36,751 nt of DNA from Candidatus Omnitrophota bacterium. GTDB taxonomy: Bacteria; Omnitrophota; Gorgyraeia; Aquiviventales; Aquiviventaceae. The translations under genes were made by a program, and so were the position numbers. The notes beneath the pieces are model-generated. The model did no database searches. It was given only the letters and a program-made list of their open reading frames with translations, and had not been told where the DNA came from. Below, one piece after another: positions 32,232-36,751 of the stretch (positions are counted from its first letter, which is position 1; each line of letters opens with the position of its first letter). Location of the stretch: the NCBI GenBank assembly GCA_023247235.1, contig JAHFGW010000001.1, positions 1 through 36,751 of the forward strand, written 5' to 3'.

Positions 32232-32674
32232 TCCCACCACCTGCTGCCGGCCCGCCAGTGGGCGGGCCTCGGCCGGCTCATCATGCGAGCGAAACCATTA
32301 GCCGGCCGTGGCGGCAGCGCACAAGGCTAGAACCGGCTTCATACATCCGCGCGAACCGCGTTGCGAGCGCCATGCCGCCAGGTCCAAGGAATGACGACGA
32401 CGGCGTAGTCGAAGTGCTACGCCGAGGAGGAAAGACGCCGGACATGGCGGCATGCCGCCGCAACCAACAGGCAGACAGTGGGCTGGGCCGATCGGCGTCG
32501 GCCCGCGGCGTTGCTCGTCGCTCGCGTACTCGTCTTCGAGTACGCCACACTCCTCGCGCCTTGCGGGCCTTGCCGCTCGGCCCAGCGCGGCCGCGGGGAT
32601 GTATGAAACCGGTTCTAGAGATGCCGTGGACTTTCGCAGCCAAGATTCCGCGCCGCCAGCAGCAGGTGGTGGGA
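32232..32674. repeat. 443-bp nested palindromic element with 16-bp terminal inverted repeats (element 1)
   Basis: This fills the only gene-free stretch over 300 bases. Ends: TCCCACCACCTGCTGC (32232-32247) and its exact complement (32659-32674). Inside, without crossing: an 8-bp hairpin (32249-32268); a 7-bp stem (32272-32278 with 32300-32306); and a 22-bp stem with one mismatch (32327-32348 with 32597-32618). That stem encloses a 9-bp stem (32372-32380 with 32445-32453) holding an 8-bp hairpin (32401-32424), and a 10-bp stem (32482-32491 with 32577-32586) holding a 9-bp hairpin (32524-32545). Open frames across it are incidental. It could be a MITE-like element, a nested insertion or a structured RNA. 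Confidence 0.75.
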
Positions 32675-32676
32675 CG

Positions 32677-33429
32677 ATGCTGACCGAGCGGCGTCTGCGG
32701 CGCTGGATTCGCGCGGTGCAAGATGGGAAGCGGCGGCCCGGCTCGCTCGTCGAGGAGTTGCGGCGGTTACCCTTTGAGCCGCTCGGGTTCGCCCGAGTGG
32801 ACACGCATCGGCGACTGCGCCGAGGCCTTCCCGAGGCCGTGTTCTGCGAGGGGAAGACGCCCCAGCAGCTGCGGCAGATCGTCCGCCGCCTGGCGCGCGC
32901 GCAAGAAGCCGTGCTGCTGACGCGGCTTGAGCCGTCCGTATTCGAGCCCCTGCGCCGCGAGATGCCGTCGCTGCGGTACCATGCGCTCGCGCGCCTGGGA
33001 TACCTCCGGCCCCCGCGGTTGCGCGCGCGGGGCGGCTTGTGCCTGGTGGTGACAGGCGGCACGTCCGATGTGCCGGTCGCCGAGGAGGCCGCGATCACGC
33101 TCGAAGTCCTGGGCAGCCGCTTGGGCCGGCTGTATGACGTTGGCGTGGCCGGCATCCATCGACTCCTCGGGGAGTGGCCGCTGCTGCAGCGCGCCCGCGC
33201 GATCATCGTCGTGGCCGGCATGGAGGGCGCGCTGGCCAGCGTGGTGGCAGGGTTGGTTCGCCGCCCCGTGATCGCCGTGCCGACCAGCGTGGGCTACGGC
33301 GCCCATTTCCAGGGCATCGCGTCGCTGCTGACGATGCTGAACACATGCGTGCCCGGCGTGGGGGTCGTCAATATCGACAACGGCTTCGGGGCGGCGTGCC
33401 TGGCGCATCTCATCGTGCAGGCGGCGTGA
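32677..33429 (+). CDS. larB: Pyridinium-3,5-biscarboxylate mononucleotide synthase LarB
   Basis: LarB carboxylates and hydrolyses nicotinate adenine dinucleotide to begin nickel-pincer cofactor synthesis. The 250 residues end in the AIR-carboxylase-like (PurE-like) domain: VVTGGTSDVPVAEEA, YDVGVAGIHRLL, VVAGMEGALASVVAGL, PTSVGYGAHFQGIASLLTML. The partners LarC and LarE and the racemase LarA are not in the window. NadD upstream makes the NaAD substrate. ATG 32677 lies 2 nt after element 1, whose right arm AGGTGGTGGG is the only ribosome-site candidate. The stop overlaps the cupin gene (GTGA at 33426). Confidence 0.9.
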   Translation: MLTERRLRRWIRAVQDGKRRPGSLVEELRRLPFEPLGFARVDTHRRLRRGLPEAVFCEGKTPQQLRQIVRRLARAQEAVLLTRLEPSVFEPLRREMPSLRYHALARLGYLRPPRLRARGGLCLVVTGGTSDVPVAEEAAITLEVLGSRLGRLYDVGVAGIHRLLGEWPLLQRARAIIVVAGMEGALASVVAGLVRRPVIAVPTSVGYGAHFQGIASLLTMLNTCVPGVGVVNIDNGFGAACLAHLIVQAA

Positions 33430-33734
33430 TCCGCACAGCATTTCGCGCGCCCGGGCGCATCGTGCCGCCGCAGGCCAGGGCGCTGCGGGGCCGCTGCGTC
33501 GTGCTGGCTCCCGGAGCGGTGATGCCGTGGCATTCCACGGGCAAGCGTGAGGAGCTGCTGATCCTCCTGCGCGGACGGATCGAAGTTCAGACTCGCGCGG
33601 TCGCGGGCCGGGTGGCGCGGCGGCCGCTGGTGGCCGGTGACTGCGCCTTTGTGCGCTTGGGGACGTGGCATCAAGTCGTCAACGCTGCCCGTCGGCCTGC
33701 CCAGTACCTCTACGTGACCGCCTCAGCCGGATGA
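33426..33734 (+). CDS. Small single-domain cupin protein
   Basis: The 102-residue protein has a cupin fold: motif 1 around [20 protein letters not shown] and motif 2 around [16 protein letters not shown], with His and Glu residues placed to bind a metal. The substrate is unknown. GTG 33426 overlaps the larB stop as GTGA, so the two are probably translated together; a role in the LarB or nickel-cofactor pathway, or as a sensor for it, is inference. The stop at 33732-33734 is followed at once by element 2. Confidence 0.78.
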   Translation: MIRTAFRAPGRIVPPQARALRGRCVVLAPGAVMPWHSTGKREELLILLRGRIEVQTRAVAGRVARRPLVAGDCAFVRLGTWHQVVNAARRPAQYLYVTASAG

Positions 33735-33874
33735 CCCCACCACCTACTGCTCAAGGCGGCTCTCGGCGGCTTGCAGGGCGAAGCCGCCTTGCGCCAGTCG
33801 CCCGCGATCGCGCAGGATCCGTGTGGCGGGCCACTGGCGGATTCGCCACCGGCGAATGGCAGCAGGTGGTGGGA
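33735..33874. repeat. 140-bp palindromic element sharing the element 1 ends (element 2)
   Basis: Left end CCCCACCACCTACTGC (33735-33750) matches element 1's left end at 14 of 16 bases, and the right end GCAGCAGGTGGTGGGA (33859-33874) is identical to element 1's right end. Inside are three stems in a row: 10 bp (33752-33761 with 33782-33791); 7+6 bp with one mismatch (33792-33805 with 33826-33839); and 7 bp with a 3-nt loop (33841-33847 with 33851-33857). The whole can fold as a four-way junction. It spans exactly from the cupin stop to the A of the next ATG. Confidence 0.75.
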
Positions 33875-35663
33875 TGAGCCCTTCGCTTACCCCCCTTCAG
33901 GCCGATCAGCTATTGGGCCACCTGCACGAGCTCGGCGTTGCCACGGCTGAGCAGATCGAGCAGGCGCAAGAAGAGCTCGCCAAGAGCCAGGAACGGTTCA
34001 GCGCGATCCTGGTTCGCCGCGGGGTGATTCGAGACATTGATGTCGGGCGCCGCTTGGCGCCGCAGCTGGGCGCCCGGCCGCAACGGTTGGAGGGAGCGGC
34101 CGATTTCGGCGCCTGCGGCGCGCGCGTGCCCACGGCGCTCTGGCGCTCCCACCGTCTTGTCCCCGTGCGGGAGAGCGGAGGAAAGCTCCTGCTGGCAACG
34201 GACGACCCGCTGTCTGTCTTCGCGACGGACTTTTTCGGGCGCCGATGCGGCTGTCCGATCGAGGTGGCGCTGGTCAGCGAGCAGACGCTCAGCCCCCTCC
34301 TGGCTGGACTCGAGGAAGGCCAGAAGGCTGGGACGCCCGGCGGCTCCGCGGCCCCAACGGGCACGCGCCCGGCAGCCCCTGCGCCCGCAAGGCCGGTCGT
34401 CCCCCCAGCAACGGCTGCTCAGCCGATGCCTCTGAAGCCGCCGCCTGCGGTCGCGGCCGGACCGGCCAAGGCGACGCCGGAGCCGGCTGCCGGCGCCACG
34501 GCGACGGATGAGCCGATTATCCGGCTGGTCGATCAGAGCTTGGCCGAGGCGGTGCGCCTTCGAGCGAGCGACATTCACATCGAGCCCTCGCGCGAGCAGC
34601 TGCGCGTGCGCTATCGCATCGACGGCGTGCTGCATGACGTGAACAGCCCGCCGGTCGCCCTGCACGGGCCGATTATCAGCCGCATCAAGATCATGGCGGG
34701 GCTCAATATCGCGGAGAAGCGGCTGCCGCAAGACGGCCGTCTGCAGTTGGAGGCCGCAGGGCGTCCGCTGGACGTGCGCATCTCCACGCTGCCGGCGCTG
34801 CACGGGGAATCGATCGTCATGCGATTGCTCGATCGCGGCCAGCCCATCCGCGGCCTGAAGGAGATGGGCATGTGGGAGGAAGAGCAGCAGCAATGGGAAC
34901 TGCTCGTCCGGCGGCCGCACGGCATGGTCCTGGTGACCGGGCCCACCGGCTCAGGCAAGACGACGACCCTCTACGGCGCGCTGGCGATGCTGAATCAGCC
35001 CGACCGCAAGCTCATTACGGTTGAAGACCCGGTCGAGTATCAGCTGGCAGGGGTCAATCAGGTGGCCGTACGCCCGACCATCGGGCTGAGCTTCGCGGCA
35101 GGGCTGCGATCCATGCTGCGGCAAGCCCCTGATGTGATCATGGTCGGCGAGATCCGCGACCAAGAGACCGCCCAAATCGCCACGCAGGCGGCTCTGACGG
35201 GCCACCTGGTCCTCTCGACGCTCCATACCAACGACGCGTCGGCGGCCGTGACCCGGCTGATCGATATGGGGATCCCGCCGTTTCTGGTGGCCTCGACGCT
35301 GCAAGGCGTGCTGGCCCAGCGCCTGGTGCGTCGGATCTGCGCGGACTGCCGCCTGACGGATCAGGCGACCGCCGAGGAGCGGGCGTTCCTGGGCGAGCCC
35401 GAGATCCTCCAAGTCATTCGCGGCAATGGGTGCGAGCGGTGCCACGATTCGGGGTATCTGGGTCGGATCGGGCTCTTTGAGCTGTTGATCGTCAGCGATG
35501 CGATCCGGCAATTGATCCTCAGCCGGGCTCCAACCTCGCACATCCGCGCGCAGGCGGCCCGCGAGGGCCTGCGGGCGCTCCGCAAGGACGGGGTCGCGAA
35601 AGTGCGCGAGGGGCTCACGACCGTCTCGGAAGTGCTTCGCGTGGTCTCAACCATCTCCACCTA

Positions 35664-35664
<1 letters not shown>
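33874..35664 (+). CDS. GspE/PilB-family assembly ATPase (second of three)
   Basis: The 596-residue protein has an MshEN-type N-terminal domain (about 1-145), a Pro/Ala-rich linker (about 155-215), the N2 domain ([22 protein letters not shown]) and Walker [10 protein letters not shown] (Lys362). Walker B is [12 protein letters not shown], then the His box STLHTND and Zn motifs CADC and CERC. The usual RQDPD before Walker B reads RQAPD. The first and third ATPases keep the Asp. ATG 33874 coincides with the last base of element 2. The stop overlaps the next ATPase by one base (TAATG). Confidence 0.92.

Positions 35665-36751
<1,087 letters not shown>

Noticed and set aside
32232-32674. Group II intron or CRISPR array in the 443-nt element
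   Set aside because: No reverse transcriptase frame, no recognisable domain V and no regularly spaced direct repeats with unique spacers.
32258-32683. Protein-coding frames on both strands across the larB upstream region
   Set aside because: The translations are Arg/Pro/Ala-rich, have no recognisable domain and follow the palindromes; they are by-products of GC-rich inverted repeats.
33735-33878. Target-site duplication GATGA flanking element 2
   Set aside because: GATGA occurs on both sides, but the left flank is followed by two extra C before the inverted repeat and the right copy overlaps the stem, so the fit is not flush. Element 1 shows no clear equivalent.

Overview
The window is 36.75 kb of high-GC bacterial DNA, and every gene I can support lies on the + strand. 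The cell was probably diderm, because a type IV pilus/type II secretion module with an outer-membrane secretin and a SurA-like periplasmic chaperone are both present. It uses the indirect amidotransferase route for Gln-tRNA and/or Asn-tRNA (gatCAB) and the DXP-type vitamin B6 pathway (pdxA). The phylum cannot be fixed by eye. The mix of fused PilM/PilN, a bactofilin-HTH fusion, larB plus cupin, and many palindromic intergenic repeats would fit an uncultured lineage such as Omnitrophota or a PVC relative; that is inference.

Layout: (1) 1-7936 is a pilus/secretion operon: a PilM-PilN fusion (5' partial), a PilO/GspM-like gene, a GspC/PilP-like gene, a secretin, a GspE/PilB ATPase, a GspF/PilC platform and a type IV pseudopilin. 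(2) 8013-17480 holds information-processing and metabolic genes: a sigma70-type promoter, tRNA-Ala(CGC), rsmE, a 154-nt palindromic structure, rng, a leaderless-looking rplU, rpmA, obgE, proB, proA, nadD, corA and a CNNM/CBS protein. (3) 17498-24910 carries a DUF5679 zinc-ribbon gene with its own promoter, rsfS, argS, an Mfd lacking both ends, then the conserved order surA-like, pdxA, rsmA. (4) 24947-30642 carries gatC-gatA-gatB-ctpA and tsaD. (5) 30639-36751 carries mgtC, a bactofilin fused to a MerR/excisionase-type HTH, a membrane-anchored HTH protein, larB, a cupin, and two further GspE/PilB ATPases, the last cut by the window end.

Many genes are coupled by ATGA, TGATG or TAATG junctions, so the long runs probably act as operons. 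Where genes are not coupled, the gaps often hold palindromic elements of several unrelated sequence families. Two carry inverted arrays of four 7-bp units. Two share a 16-nt closing stem, fill the space from a stop codon to the next start region almost exactly, and contain nested stems; they bracket larB-cupin. One is a 154-nt rod upstream of rng. One is a 21-bp perfect inverted repeat between pdxA and rsmA. These elements, the doubly truncated Mfd and the HTH fusions are the parts most worth following up. The single gene-free stretch over 300 bases (32232-32676) is filled by one of the nested palindromic elements.
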